From: Daedaleopsis sinensis
Taxonomy: Eukaryota; Basidiomycota; Agaricomycetes; Polyporales; Polyporaceae
Direction: 5' to 3'
Length of the DNA stretch: 64,000 nt
Assembly: GCA_033807695.1 (NCBI GenBank)
Contig: CM066304.1
Span: forward strand, 4,154,001 to 4,218,000
In this document: positions 1 to 11,734 of the stretch, piece by piece
How the letters are laid out: each line of letters opens with the position of its first letter
How positions within the stretch are numbered: the first letter of the stretch is position 1
Position numbers and translations under genes: made by a program
Notes under the pieces: model-generated
What the model saw: only the letters and a program-made list of their open reading frames with translations
What the model was told of the DNA's origin: nothing
The model's database searches: none

Positions 1-760
1 CGGCACTAGCTTAGTCTGCGTCGCCGCAGCGGTCGACAAGTTCCGCAGATGTGTGGTCTCGGGTGGCCGCTCACTCGCTGGATCCCCGTGTCCTTGCACA
101 ACTGTCTTCGAGTTTGGAGTCTGGTTCTTGCTGTTATAACTATTCGTCAGAAGTTTGGTAGAACTTGAATGTGGTGAACCTGGCACGCACTTTTTCGCGA
201 CTCGACGCATCGCAAATTGAGTCTTGTGCTGGTAGTCTTATACCAGGCGCATATGCCGAAGCCTGAGTAGTGTCGGGTAGTAAAATCCTTCGACATGATC
301 TCAGGCAGTCGATGCGAGGGTGAACAGTGAATAGTGACCAGCGAACATTGTCACGATACGTTGTAATTACTACTCTCCAGACTCCACTACGTATCCTGAC
401 TTACTATCTGCTTGATCAACGAATACTTGATAAGTCAACCCGGGCGATGCTTGAGAAACTGCAGCTGCACAGCACAAGTACATTAAATCAACGAGGGTGA
501 GGATGTCCAGCATTCCGCAGCCGGTAAGATGAGAGATGATGGGAGAACTGAATATTGAATTCCAAGCCTTGGACGAAGGCTGACAGTGAAGCGCAGCTTG
601 TCGGAGGCAGCGGGGAGCACAGCATCGACAGTGTCCGGTGTACCTTCTTGTACCTCCGCGCCGACATGCATTCCTGCTCGCCACAACTTCTTCATTCGAC
701 CTCTCGCCACATATCCCCTCATCTTCTACGCTGTCGTAGACTGAAGACAACATAAGCGGG
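1..760. other. Upstream region without a supported gene
   Basis: No open frame here has codon use, splice signals or recognisable motifs of a real gene. The short overlapping frames at 370-755 lie on both strands and look like chance. The part nearest 761 is probably the promoter and 5' leader of the following gene. Confidence 0.5.
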
Positions 761-2830
761 ATGAGCTTGGATCAAGGCATATTCACCCTCAATGTCACCC
801 AGCGCCCGGACGACCGCAATGTCACGGACCTGATCGACGCAAAGGGCGTCGTGCACTACACGAAGAGACGGTTTGGAGGAAACGAGTACAAGATTGAGGT
901 GTACGGTGCGTCCTTCTGAGACACCCCACTCTCAAACCGTGCTGATTGGCAATCTTTGATCCAAATCGCGGTTCCCGCAGATCCATTGTCCCAGAGTCTC
1001 CTCGCCACCGTGAGTGCGCCGAACGCAACGAGCAAGCACAAGACTCTCCAGCTGCACAATCCGGACATCATCGTCGAGCTCAAGTATACCGGGACGATCT
1101 CGTTTCGGTGGGGGTTCAAGTGGGAAGAGTGAGTACCAGTCCATCCGCGATCATCGTCTCCCTCGTATACCGACCGACATCGGAACAGGCATGAGTTCGA
1201 GTGGAAGCGGGAAGAGTGCTATATCCTGCGCAAACCGGACCCTGCGGTCCTCATCGCCTCGACGAAGGAGCCAGCAGGGCGGTTGCAGACGAGGAATGTG
1301 CAGCTGCTGTACTACAACATCAACCGGTGCGTGTTTTGGTTTATACATTCGCGCTTCAGAGGGGTGCAGGACGGTGGTACACATTTTTGCGTTGGAGTGC
1401 TTCGCGACCGTTATCGCAGGATGGCTATGGTCAGGCAGCATATTGATCTCTCGCCGCCTGCTTTACTAGTTTCGACGTCGCGGACCTAAAGGGGCTCGAG
1501 ATCGTCATCCTCACTGCTCTCCTCACGTTCCAAGACCTCAACGAGACCTACCATACCCCGAAGGACGGGACTACACCGCCGGCAACGTCCACATCGACCT
1601 CAGCACCGTCAGGACCCCTGGCGGCGCCTGCGCTTCCACCCAAGCCAGCGCCTCGCAAAGGCATTGACCGCGTCGCGGAGCTGCACGCTGTGCGGACTGC
1701 GCAAGGCGAAGGCGATGCGAATGAGATAGAGGTTTGGGAGGAATGCGACATTGAAGACTACGCACAATACGCCGAGCGGTTATTGAACGTGAGTGGAATC
1801 GTCCGATTGCATGCACCTCGAGATCAACGTGCCTATTCCCCTAGGACGAGGCCATGCTTTTCGTCTCGATTCGCTCCGCATCGGCTGCAGAAGTGCCTAA
1901 GGTCCTACGAGTCGTGGAGGAGACGAAGCGCCTACGACACAAGTCGGGTGAGTCCCGGACTCTGCATGCATGCACGTATCTTGCTCACACATCGGCTCCA
2001 AAGGCATTGCCGAAGACGAGGAGTTGCATCAGTATGTCTTATACGACACGGATAAATCGACCCCGCGCAAAGGACCCAAACGCATCAACCTAAATGACCC
2101 GGGCCCGAAGAAGGGGAACGACAAGGACAAGTACGCGCCGCCGACGAGTCTCGTCGTTCACCTGAGCAAGATCGACATGCCCGAGTTGCGTCCGAAGGCG
2201 GTCGGCTCGCGGCGTCCCTCCGAGACGGGTACGGGGTGGCTGAGTGCGTCCGAGCGGCCTCCTGCGCCGCTTCCTGAGCTGTCGGACAGGGAGCGGAAGA
2301 AGCTGGAGAAGGACAGGAAGGCAGATAAGGGCAAGGACAAGGAGAAGAAAGCAGAGAAGGACGGCAAGAAGCTGGAGAAGGGCAAGGAGGAGAAAGACGG
2401 CAAGAAGAAGAGGGACAAGGAGAGGGACAAGACGAACGCATCCCTGGCTCCTCCGTCATTACACTCAGGCAACCACCACCTCCCCGCGCACCAGCCGCAT
2501 CCTTATCAACCCTCGCCCTCCCCGTCGCAGCTGAACAACCCCGCAATCTACGCATCGCCCCCACCGCCGCCGCCGCCACACACCCGTCCCCGCCCCGTCT
2601 CGATGGCGTTCCCCGCACCCAATGCGGCGTCCTTCTACGGGTCGGGTGCTGGCTCCGGGTACAACGTGATGCCCGCGCCGTCCCCGTACGACCCCCATGC
2701 ACCTCTAGGCGGCCCGACCGCGCTGTACCGGCCGCCCGTGCAGGAGAGCACGCGGCCGACGTCTTTCTTCCAGTCCTCTAACGGGAAAGGGCCGGTGTCC
2801 ACCCTCTTAGACATGTGGTCGAAGCACTAG
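761..2830 (+). CDS. Conserved basidiomycete protein, possible tubby-C-like/DUF6593-type fold
   Basis: Six exons (761-905, 981-1128, 1189-1326, 1470-1788, 1845-1947, 2004-2830) join in frame to 559 aa. Residues 1 to about 145 form a beta-rich globular domain with the local motifs LQLHNPDIIVEL, FRWGFKWEE and CYILRKPDP, followed by GLEIVILTALLTF. This ordering resembles the tubby-C-like/DUF6593 proteins common in Agaricomycetes; the resemblance is from memory and is an inference. Residues from about 360 are very Lys/Glu rich (KKLEK-type repeats, about 2290-2440) and the tail is Pro-rich. The ATG at 761 is the first in frame and a stop codon lies upstream. The function is unknown. The charged middle and Pro-rich tail suggest a cytosolic or nuclear binding protein. 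No enzyme motif is visible. Confidence 0.82.
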
Positions 2831-3460
2831 GGTTTTAAGCAGATCTCGCTCGGGTTTGTGCTCGGATGTAATGGTGAGTGCGTCCATGCAGTCTCGTGAT
2901 TGTGCCAAGGCTTACCCTCGTGCTCATCGTTTGGTTATGGAGGCTATATAATGGACGGCTACGGAATATGTACCTACATCTATGTACCACTTTGTTTCGT
3001 TATTCTGCTCAACTACATACTTACTGTCTGTTTGCTGCTCGATCGCTCGCTTCTGCCTGCTTCCGCCTCGCTACTGTTATCTGCGCAGGAACGGGAGGCA
3101 GACGGACGCAGATCAAGAACCATCCCTCCTCCCCTCTGGGACGCAAGATGCCATCAAAAGTTGCCCTGTCCCCTCTGGGACTCAGGTGAGGTTCAGTCGA
3201 GGCTTCCCCATATTGCGCTCACCCGGTCTTCTTCGAACTCACGTTTGTAGAAGACAGAAGCAGCTTCTTCGACATCTTCATGAGAACGCAGACTCGGACG
3301 AAAGCTTTCTGGCGGTGGTGGCTCAGTACCTGCTCCCTTAGCGTTTGGTAGCCAAACGTCACGGTCGTGCTAGTAACCGTGCCGTATCATTAAGTATGTT
3401 CCGCTGCCTCGGCCCTCCTCGGATACTTACGAGATCGTTCCTGAATCCAGACGACGGGAA

Positions 3461-3500
3461 CGTTCAAGCAGCGTTCAGCACTGTTCAGCAGCGTTCAGCA
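3461..3500. repeat. Short tandem repeat, cgttcagca-type unit
   Basis: Four imperfect copies of a 10-11 bp unit around cgttcagca follow each other directly. Confidence 0.7.
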
Positions 3501-3550
3501 TCCTCTCGCCGTGAGATTGCCGATCTTTGCCGATCCCCAATATCCGGGCG

Positions 3551-3580
3551 CCTTGACAGGCCTTGACCTGCCTTGACGTG
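3551..3580. repeat. Three 10-bp ccttgac units
   Basis: Three consecutive 10-bp units each start with ccttgac and differ only in the last three bases. Confidence 0.75.
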
Positions 3581-5224
3581 TCCGTCCATCCTCAAGTCCT
3601 CCTTGGCACTGGCAGTTACTGTCGCCCGTCGACGTCGTCGACACGCTATCTGCTCACCTTTTCATGCAGGTTCTTCTGAATTCACAAACGCAAGTTCCAA
3701 GCCGGAGGTGCGTCGCCAAACGGACTCATGGACACACATCAGCGGCCGGGGGCGGCGGGCCTGGGTGGCTGAAGATTGACGCACCGTCGACAGCTGGTGC
3801 TGATCGCAGGCCACCACGGCGGCCAGTAAGTAATGTATCTAATGCGCTCTGATCGCGTTCACTAGTGCTGCCCTGAAGCGCGGCTTATAATGATCAATAC
3901 TTACCGCGTCCGCTGCTTCCCTTTTCCAGCTGGCCACGCGCAGCGCAGCGCCCGAGTTCCAACACTCACCGCCCCCGCGCACATCAAGTCTCTCGCCAGT
4001 GACCACAGTCATGCTCACCGACGGCGATGGCCATGACAACTCGCCTGCGGTTGATCTGGGCCACCGTCCACGGTCTCACCACAGTGACGACACTCGCCCA
4101 CCGTGCGCCATATGCGACGCCGACTCGGCGATGAGTCCAATGCGCGTTGACAGGTCTGTCATCGGCGCGCTGTGTCTTTCTTCGCACCCTCGTGGTCGTT
4201 CGGCTGGCCTGGGAGCGTACGTATGATACGGTGCATATGCACGGCATAATCATACGCGCGCGGCGCGCGTCCCGAGCAGCGCTGCCGCAAGATGGGGGCT
4301 GTCGGGGGCTGTCAGTGTGAATCGTCATCCGCTCCGGCTATGCGTATGTACTTATATGATATCGTCTACGACACGTAGCGAGGGAGCCAACAGGTTACAG
4401 GCAATAAGTGGTTCATAAGTAAACGATCCTGTTGAGGGTCGACAAACGCCTCCGGTATGAGGGAGAATGGCGATGCATTGAATCCGATTATGCGGGTGCA
4501 GTGCATCTGCGTCCTCCGTTTGGCTGGGTGTTTGTGTCGAACCCATGCTGAACGTGGCAGGAGATGTTCTTGAACAAAGGAATGGGAATGACTGAACGCG
4601 ATGCTATCGAGTTCTTGTCCTCGACAGCATACATCTTCCGTTTGCCACTGCTCATTACTTCCCTGCTCAGTAAAGGAGATTCGAGAAAGCTTCCGGCGGC
4701 ATGCCTTGGCCGGCGCCGATGTCATCAACGGCCGATTGTACAAGATGCAAGATGGCCGCTGAACCCCTCCGGCCCGTTGGCCTACCAACCGCGCAGCGCC
4801 ACAACACCCCGGGGATGCTGGGCCTCGAGAGCACCGCCAGGACTTTCTGTGCACCTCTCAAGGCGAGAAGCAGGATGATGGATCCGGAGAGATGGCGACA
4901 TCTAATCTGCTCACTTGGCTACGATCACGGTCTCCTGCATCGCAAGCACGGGCAGGGAGATCTCGCGAATGAACACACTCCGACGCGCTCCACAACGGCC
5001 GCTCGCAAGGAGGCTGGCCGCTGAATTTGTTGGCCTGAAACGCATGACCGGGGCTGCCATATGGCTATCTGTTTCGCCTCACCCAATCACTGAGCACCGT
5101 GCTCGCCGGCCGCACCGCACCGCCATCCTCCATCAGGCGCATCACGCCCTAGCGGCTTTGCACCTCCCCATACAATCTCGATTGTGTCCACGATTACCCG
5201 CGACGGGCCACCCGAGAAGGGGCG

Positions 5225-5232
5225 TATATAAA
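5225..5232 (+). promoter_or_regulatory. TATA box for the CBM19-like gene
   Basis: A tatataaa box lies 189 bp upstream of the ATG at 5414, followed by a pyrimidine-rich leader. This suggests a strongly expressed gene with a leader of about 150 nt. Confidence 0.55.
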
Positions 5233-5413
5233 CCCCCAGGGGCCCGCCCTTTGCTCCTTGTCCGGGCTCTTCACCGCACATCCTCTTCCCTTTCGCGATC
5301 CGGGATCGCCTCTGCAGTTTCCTATCGACTTCTTCCTGTGGCCTGGTTTCCGCCCGCACCGACTCTCTTTTACGCGTAGACCGCCTAATTACGACCAGAT
5401 TATCTAAATCACC

Positions 5414-6778
5414 ATGAAGTACTCCATCATCGTCGCAGTCTCGATGGCCGCTGCTGCCGCCGCTCGTCCAGGGTTCATCTCGTCCAAGCGCGCCGCGTTT
5501 GACCAGAAGAACGGGCAGGATGCCATCGCACTCAAGTGAGTATTGTCTTCTGCCTGAGCCACCGCGAGCACTGTTGACGCGTGGTTTCCTTCTCCAGCAA
5601 CAAGTTCAAGACTCTCACCGCCAACTCGCCATGCCAAGCGGGCGAGCAGGCTTGCGTCACTGACCAGTTCGCGCAATGTGTGGGTGGCAAGTTCGTCCTC
5701 CAGCCCTGCGGCCCTGGCACGATGTAAGCATCTCCCTCTCGTCACCTACGCCGATCTGCTCACGGTTCCTCTCCTCGACAGCTGTGCTGCCCTCCCTCTC
5801 GTCAACTCGGCTGGAACGAGCATCACTTGCACAACAGCTGCTGACCGTGATGCCCGTATCGCCGCGACCGGTGCCACGGCCGCTGCCCCCCCTCCCCCGC
5901 CCGCGCCCCCGGCCTCGTCTGCACCCCCGGCCCCGGCCCCGTCCGCGAGCGCCCCTCCGCCGCCCCCTGCGGCTGGTAACAACGCAGGCAACGGTGCCGC
6001 TGCTGGCGGGGATGACCCGCAGACGTCTCTGACGCTCTCGAAAGATGCCCTCCAGGACTACAGCAGCAACGGTAACGCAGAGTGAGTCGACTCCCCCCAC
6101 TACACGCCCCGCCCCGAGCCTTTGCTGACGTGCCCGCAGCGCCTCCGCCGGTCAGGAGCCCTCGATCACGTCCACGAACAACTTCATCAACTTCTGCTTG
6201 ACTGTCCCGGGCAAAACGAAGACGAGCGGGAAGCAGGTCATCGAGGGCTCGTGCAACCAGACGCCGATGGGCGTCATCGCCGCACAGGCGCAGATGCCGT
6301 TCGCGAAGTTCACGAGCCCGGCGAACCTCGCGAAGATCCCCGCGAACAAGGACTTCACGATCTCCGTGAACGTGCAGAACATGGAGCTCGGCCACTTCAC
6401 GAACCCGGCCACGACGTTCCACATGGCGCCCCAGCAGGTGAACGCGGCGGGGCTCATCAAGGGCCACTCGCACGTCACCGTGCAGCGTCTGCAGGCGATC
6501 GACCAGGTCGCGCCCGTCGCCGCGACCGACTTCGTGTTCTTCAAGGGCCTCAACGACGCCGGCAAGAACGGCGTCCTCTCCGTCACCGTCCCGGGCGGTC
6601 TCCCCGCCGGCATCTACCGCGCTGCGACGATCAACTCTGCGGCGAACCACCAGCCCGCGCTCGTCGCGGTTGCCCAGCGTGGCTCGCTTGACGACATGGT
6701 CTAGTGAGTGCTCTCGTGTCCGTCTGTTCTGTTGCTGCGTGCTGATCCCGCCCGCGCTCTAGCTTCACGGTTGCATGA
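5414..6778 (+). CDS. Secreted protein with CBM19-like N-terminus and fungal 'S17-like' C-terminal domain
   Basis: Five exons (5414-5535, 5598-5723, 5782-6081, 6140-6703, 6763-6778) give 375 aa. A signal peptide rich in Ala (MKYSIIVAVSMAAAAAA) is followed by a cysteine-bearing module (NGQDAIALN, CQAGEQACV, QFAQCV, PCGPGTICAALPL) of the type annotated as CBM19-like in Agaricomycetes. Next come an Ala/Pro linker and a domain with SCNQTPMGVI, GHSHV and INSAANHQPAL. That second domain is often labelled 'ribosomal protein S17' in fungal annotations, which is surely a misnomer for a secreted protein. The last exon is only 16 nt: an in-frame TAG at 6702 lies across the donor site, and splicing restores the family C-terminus MVYFTV plus one Ala. 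A cell-wall or chitin-binding role is inferred from the CBM19 resemblance. Confidence 0.88.
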
Positions 6779-7366
6779 ACAAAATACACTCTTTTTACGT
6801 TCGCGTCTTTATAATCTGGTCGTATTTATTGGAGAGTGGTACCGGATACCATAACTTATTGCCATGGTATCACCTTGTCTCTTGTATCCCTAGACATGTT
6901 GTCGTATATGAAGTCGATGGTTCTGCAGTCCTTCCGTTTGTTTGCGCGTGCGAGTGCCATTGACGGACGAGTGGCGTCTCTTTGAGCCCTCAGAGACACG
7001 CGAGGGCGATCCTGAGGTTGTCGACTTTCTCCTACGCGACAGCTTGGACCACATACATGCCAAGTATCAGGCCAGCTGCGAGCATGTTGTGTCGATAGAG
7101 ATGAGATACTTAGGCTTTTTGGACTTTCTTCAACCGACGTTTGATTGTCGCAACCACAGTGCTTCGCGCGAGCATATTTCACATTTGCCAGCATCGTCAC
7201 TGGAGCGACGCAGAGCCTCAGCGATGCCCTGTTGATATGCAATGTATTACGCCGTACGGCGACGAGTATAGCATGATCCATGTCCATGTGCGCAACAATG
7301 TGGAAACGAAAAAGCGAGGAGGGCTGCCGGTGGATCAGCAACCGTCGAGAGGGAAACGCGTCAGAC
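6779..7366. other. Convergent intergenic region
   Basis: This is the 3' flank shared by the plus-strand gene ending at 6778 and the minus-strand gene ending at 7367. Open frames here are short and unsupported. Nothing else is seen. Confidence 0.5.
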
Positions 7367-10300
7367 TCATAGCGGCGGCAGCGCCCGTCGACACTGCGGG
7401 CATATGTTCTTGATCGCAAGCCACTGTGTAGTGAACAGAGCGGATCCCGTCAGCAAAGCGTCGCGACACGCAATCGCACAAATTTCACTCACCCGCTCGA
7501 GACACTCTGTGTGCTATAGTGACGGCGCTCTCAGCACGAGGACCATGCACAAGACAAGACGTGAAGGAGCACTCACGAACAGATGGTGGCACGGCGCGAG
7601 ACTGTACGTCTTGCGTCCGCCGCCCGCAGCTCTGCTAAAAAGCCCTGTCCCGATCCGTATTCCAAACCCGGCGCCGACGCCGATGCCGCCTGTGCCGCCC
7701 TTCTCGGTGCCGCCCACGTCTGCCGCGGACGACGACCGTGGGTGGCGCAGCGAGGGATCGACGACGATCGCATCCATGCAGATCGCGCAGTCCCCGAGCG
7801 ACTGGTCCGGGGCCTCCGCGTCCGGGAGCGGGAGCGGCGGGTGGTAGTCGTACGACTGCGCGGGGGCGACGCGCTGCGGGAGGAAGAAGGCGGGGTCCAC
7901 GTGCTCCTGCAGGAGGATCACGAGCACCTGCGCGAGCATGAGGAGCGCGACGACGTATAACCAGCCTGTGGCAACGGGCTCAGCATGCATGTCATAGGGA
8001 GGCGGGGGTAAGAGCTGGGCGGGGACTCACTGCGTGGTTCGATGTCGAAGATGTTCTTGGGGCACCCAAGGAAATCTGCCTGTGTGTGAGTGCTATGCTA
8101 CGACACGCATTGAGGTACTCACAGCCCGCGAAGAACAGGCGGCCAAGCGTCGTCCCGACGAGGTACTCCGCGGACAGTCCGCTGCTTCTCGCGCGGCGCG
8201 TCGAGCGGTACACCTGCGAGCTCCACATGAACGAGTGTAGCGCAGCGAGGAAGAGGACCGGGAGCGAGAGCGCGATCACGATCCGGGACACAAAGATCAG
8301 GCAGAGCGACATCGTCAGCCCTGGAGATAATGCATCAGTAACCTTCGGATCAGGCGGAAACGGGGAGGAACGGACATATGCGAGCCGCGGGGTCCGTGCG
8401 GATGTGTGTCCAGAGGAAACGCAAGAAAGTTGGACGGTCTTGTGCGGGCGTCGGCGTCGGAGCTGCAGCTGCAGCAGGAGCCGGAGGAACAGCCTGTGCG
8501 GGTAAAGGTAGTGCACCTGGGAGGGGTGCTTCAGCGGGAGCGGCTGGGGCAGGAGGCGCTGTAGTCGCTGGTTGTGGGGCAGGGGCGTCCTCAGGTGCTT
8601 GGATGAGACCGATCAGGATAGCGAATTGCTATGAGGGGGTTCAGCGTTGTGTCGAGGGCATCACGAATATCACTCACCGCTTCATATACGAAGAGCAGAC
8701 ATGCAAGGCCAGCGGGGGCAAGCGCAGACAAAGATGATCGACCGTCGGCGATAATCGCAATCGTGACATGCTGCAGTCGTCATCAGCGAAAGACAAGATA
8801 TCACCACAGATCACTCACTCCGACAAACGACACAGAGTCAATGAGACTCTGGACGAGGAACGTGTAGCGAGAGACCCGCGAGAGACCGGCTGCTGAACTG
8901 CTCTGCCCCGCCTGTCTGCGGAAGAGGACGAGGAGGAAGAAGTTGACCAGAGTGGCGGAACCGGAGTCTGCAGCGCGAGGTTAACGATCACTCTACTGGA
9001 TAAGTAGAGAAGCGTACATGTAGTGATCTTCCCGTACAGCTTCCGCGTCCTAAGCACGCAGTCAGCACGAGACAGTTTGGAGAACAATTCGGGACGTACT
9101 GCACGCCGACTACATGCTTGATCTCATACAGGATGCCACAGTCCTGGCTGAGCAAAATGCCTTCGAGGGCAAGCTCGTTAGCACTGGCTGTCGAGATGCC
9201 AGTCGGCTCGTCGAGCTCGCTCTCGAGCTCATCCATCTGCTCTTTCGTCACCCCACTTCGGTCGAGTTGCGCGAACAGCTTGAAAGAGCACTTGGTCTTC
9301 GGATTGTCGTCTAGACTGCGGATTCAGCGGATCCTTACATATATGTATATGAGTAGAACGAAGACCATACCGGCGGATGACGGCTCCTCGAACACGCCGG
9401 AGTTGATTTTCTCCTGGAGCTTGGTGATACGGACTTTCATTTCAGACTCTACCGCATGGGCACTTTCGTTTCGATATGCGTCGGGCACAAGCGCAGGAAG
9501 ATGCCTGATATCGATGCCATGTCTGCGTGAAAGTGATTAGTGTTGTGTGGCATATGTGGGGAGGACGTGTGGTCTAGTGCGCGCTGGTAGATGCTAAACT
9601 AGCGGGTGAGTACGAGACAGGAGCGAGATGACAGTATACATCTCTGCTTCGCTATTTTCCACTTCTTTTCCCTTCATGTATGCGCTACAACGTCTATCGC
9701 GAATTGCGGCAACTTAGATGCGAGAGTGACGGTGTAAAGGGGACACTTGTTCAGGTGTTCAAGAACACCTGAACATGGCTTTCTCATGTTGCGGGCTTGG
9801 GATGATTCGAGACTGGCGAATTATTGAGAGGCACACAGACGCGCCAATCGCACGCGTATATGTGCCTCTCAAGACTTGTGGCAAACATATCATGGCATAG
9901 ACGAGAAAGACTCGGTGTATGTGCCCAAAGTATCGTGCCTCGAGTGCAGACAACACAGACATCGTTGCCGAGGAGCGGATATGAAGACGTACCCAGTGCA
10001 CTCTGCATACGCGTACACAGATCCCGTCGACAAGATATGGATTCCCTCGAAGTCCAGCCTCATCTCGTCAGAGCTCTTCGGATCTGCTAGATCCAGCTTC
10101 CCCTACCCATCGCTCAGTCTATCGGCATGCCGTTCGATGTAAACAAGTACTCACATGGATTATGGCGATGTTCTTCGCCTGACTCGACTGCGACTCGTTT
10201 AGCGAAACAAGTTTGTCTCCGACATTCAGCGTGAGCTTGTTCGATCTCGTCCAATTCCAAGTGCCCAACAACTCCGGAATTGCGCTCAGGTTTGTTGGCA

Positions 10301-10795
10301 AAATGAACTGTTCAGATAAGTGTCGCCACGGAGACATTTGCTCGGTGGCGTTGAGCGCGGTAAGATTGTGGACTTGGAGGTCGCCGTGCCAAAACCCGGT
10401 CATATTCGAGTAGTACGACTCGTGCTTCGGGTCGACCTCATGGCCAGTGGGTATGAAAGCGGCAACAAGCGGTGTTGTATTGGGGTCTTGTGAAGGCTAC
10501 ATACACAATATCACTACGACGCGTCGCACCTGATGAAGCATGTACTAACGAGCGTGAAGTTGGACTCCGTGCCGTTGAGCCATGCGGTGTAGTTGGACAG
10601 TTGATGTTTGAGGTTCTGAAGGCCGTTCACGTAGATGTCTCGAGTGGACGCATACTCGTCTCCACGGCCGCTCATGAGCATGAAGAGGACGAAGCTGATG
10701 AAGAGAAAGGAGGGGACAGAGCTGCGAGGTTGTCGTGCTGGGCTGTCGAGGCCATCCTCGAGGTCTCGAGTTGGCTCGTTGCTTGGGGTGCTCAT
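7367..10795 (-). CDS. TUL1: DSC E3 ubiquitin ligase complex subunit 1 (Tul1/Dsc1), RING-H2 membrane protein
   Basis: A multi-exon gene; exons worked out include 10550-10795, 10155-10496, 9993-10102, 9371-9522, one starting at 9310, and 7493-7513, ending with a last exon closed at 7367. One hydrophobic segment lies near residue 35 (FLFISFVLFML). A large Asn-glycosylation-rich lumenal region follows, then KLYGKITTY and several transmembrane segments, a Pro/Ala-rich loop, and a C-terminal RING-H2. The RING starts CAICMDAI and continues APCHHLF-HTECLER-WLAIKNICPQCRRALPPL. In yeasts Tul1/Dsc1 is the catalytic subunit of the Golgi/endosome DSC ligase, which degrades membrane proteins and in S. pombe activates SREBP. 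The RING is split over three exons, one of 21 nt. The intron 9523-9992 is unusually long (470 nt). Exon borders between about 9100 and 7900 were checked for frame but are less certain. Confidence 0.92.
9749..9774. repeat. Perfect 12-bp-arm palindrome in an intron
   Basis: gttcaggtgttc is followed by aa and then its exact reverse complement. It lies inside the long third intron of the Tul1-type gene. Confidence 0.85.
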
Positions 10796-11734
10796 GGCAT
10801 TTGAGATATAGATACAGAAGAGGGCTGGCCAACACAAGATCAAGGGTGGGACCGCGACAACAACGAGAAGTCGGGGATGGTGGTGGTCGAACGCTGAGCG
10901 GGCTGCCGGTGCCCCCGGACGCGTAACAGCCTACAGGAATCGACGGCTTCCGGGAGCTTCCGGGCCGCTGCAGTCGCCCGTCTCGCACGTGATCGACAAC
11001 ACTCCTCTAGGCTCTGACTCCTCCGAGTCTGACTTGTCCGACTTTCCTTTTCTCCCCAACTCGGACTCCTCATCGGACCTTCATTTGTCTCAGGCCATGC
11101 ACACATTCAACCCTATCGTTCTCCTCTCTATGCGATCACTGCAAAGTAGTAGTGAGTACAGTTGTTTGAAAGGAAGTAGGGCCGCATTGATTAACGGTTA
11201 ACCCACTGTATCTCAGCGACTTAGTCGCGATATATGGCCTCAGTATGTCACTGCGAGTGCATCATGATCAGCACTAGTGTTATAGCTCTTGCTATGTGTA
11301 CAGTTTCTTTCTTCTCAACGCAGATTCACTGCGGCTCTAGATGCTCTCAAAGTAACAACCCACCATGAGTACCTGGAACGTTATTTATGCTTGATACGGC
11401 GCCCAGGCTTACCTGACTGAGTAACTCGTTGTGTCTGCCTCCAGTACTTGCCACACCGCATACGCCTTGAGGCACACAGGCGACCCACTAGTCACCTTAC
11501 ACGCTAGAACTAACATGTACATCTGAGCTATACTCCTGGTCCCCAGTGCACGACCTGCCCAAATCCACGCTAATGCTTCATGGCGATACACCTCTTGCCT
11601 CTTTCGCTGCTTACACCTCCTCCAGAAGACCCCTCACTGCGTCTTGGCTGTGAGCAGTAACCGATACCGGGCTCATATAAAAGGAGCACCCTCAAGATGT
11701 GCGTAGTACAGTTCCCTCACATCATTCTTGTAAC
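10796..11734. other. Divergent intergenic region
   Basis: The region between the minus-strand Tul1-type gene and the plus-strand gene at 11735 has no supported coding frame. It should contain both promoters. The TATA box of the right-hand gene is at 11676. Confidence 0.5.
11676..11683 (+). promoter_or_regulatory. TATA box for the gene at 11735
   Basis: tataaaag lies 59 bp upstream of the chosen ATG. An upstream in-frame ATG at 11699 is only about 20 bp from this box and would probably not be transcribed, which decides the start. Confidence 0.6.

Larger units (their letters stand above)
2831..5413. other. Intergenic region, no gene seen
   Basis: About 2.6 kb without a supported gene. Frames on both strands (for example 2878-3341, 4366-4854, 4701-5024) lack homology I recognise and plausible splicing. 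The stretch contains two small tandem repeats (3461-3500, 3551-3580) and, at its right end, the TATA-containing promoter of the gene at 5414. Confidence 0.5.

Noticed and set aside
370..755. Minus-strand frame of 127 aa
   Set aside because: It lies in the likely leader of the 761 gene, has erratic composition and an overlapping alternative frame on the same strand.
4366..5024. Overlapping frames of 100-160 aa on both strands
   Set aside because: They overlap antisense, have no recognisable motifs, no splice context and no promoter fitting a gene.
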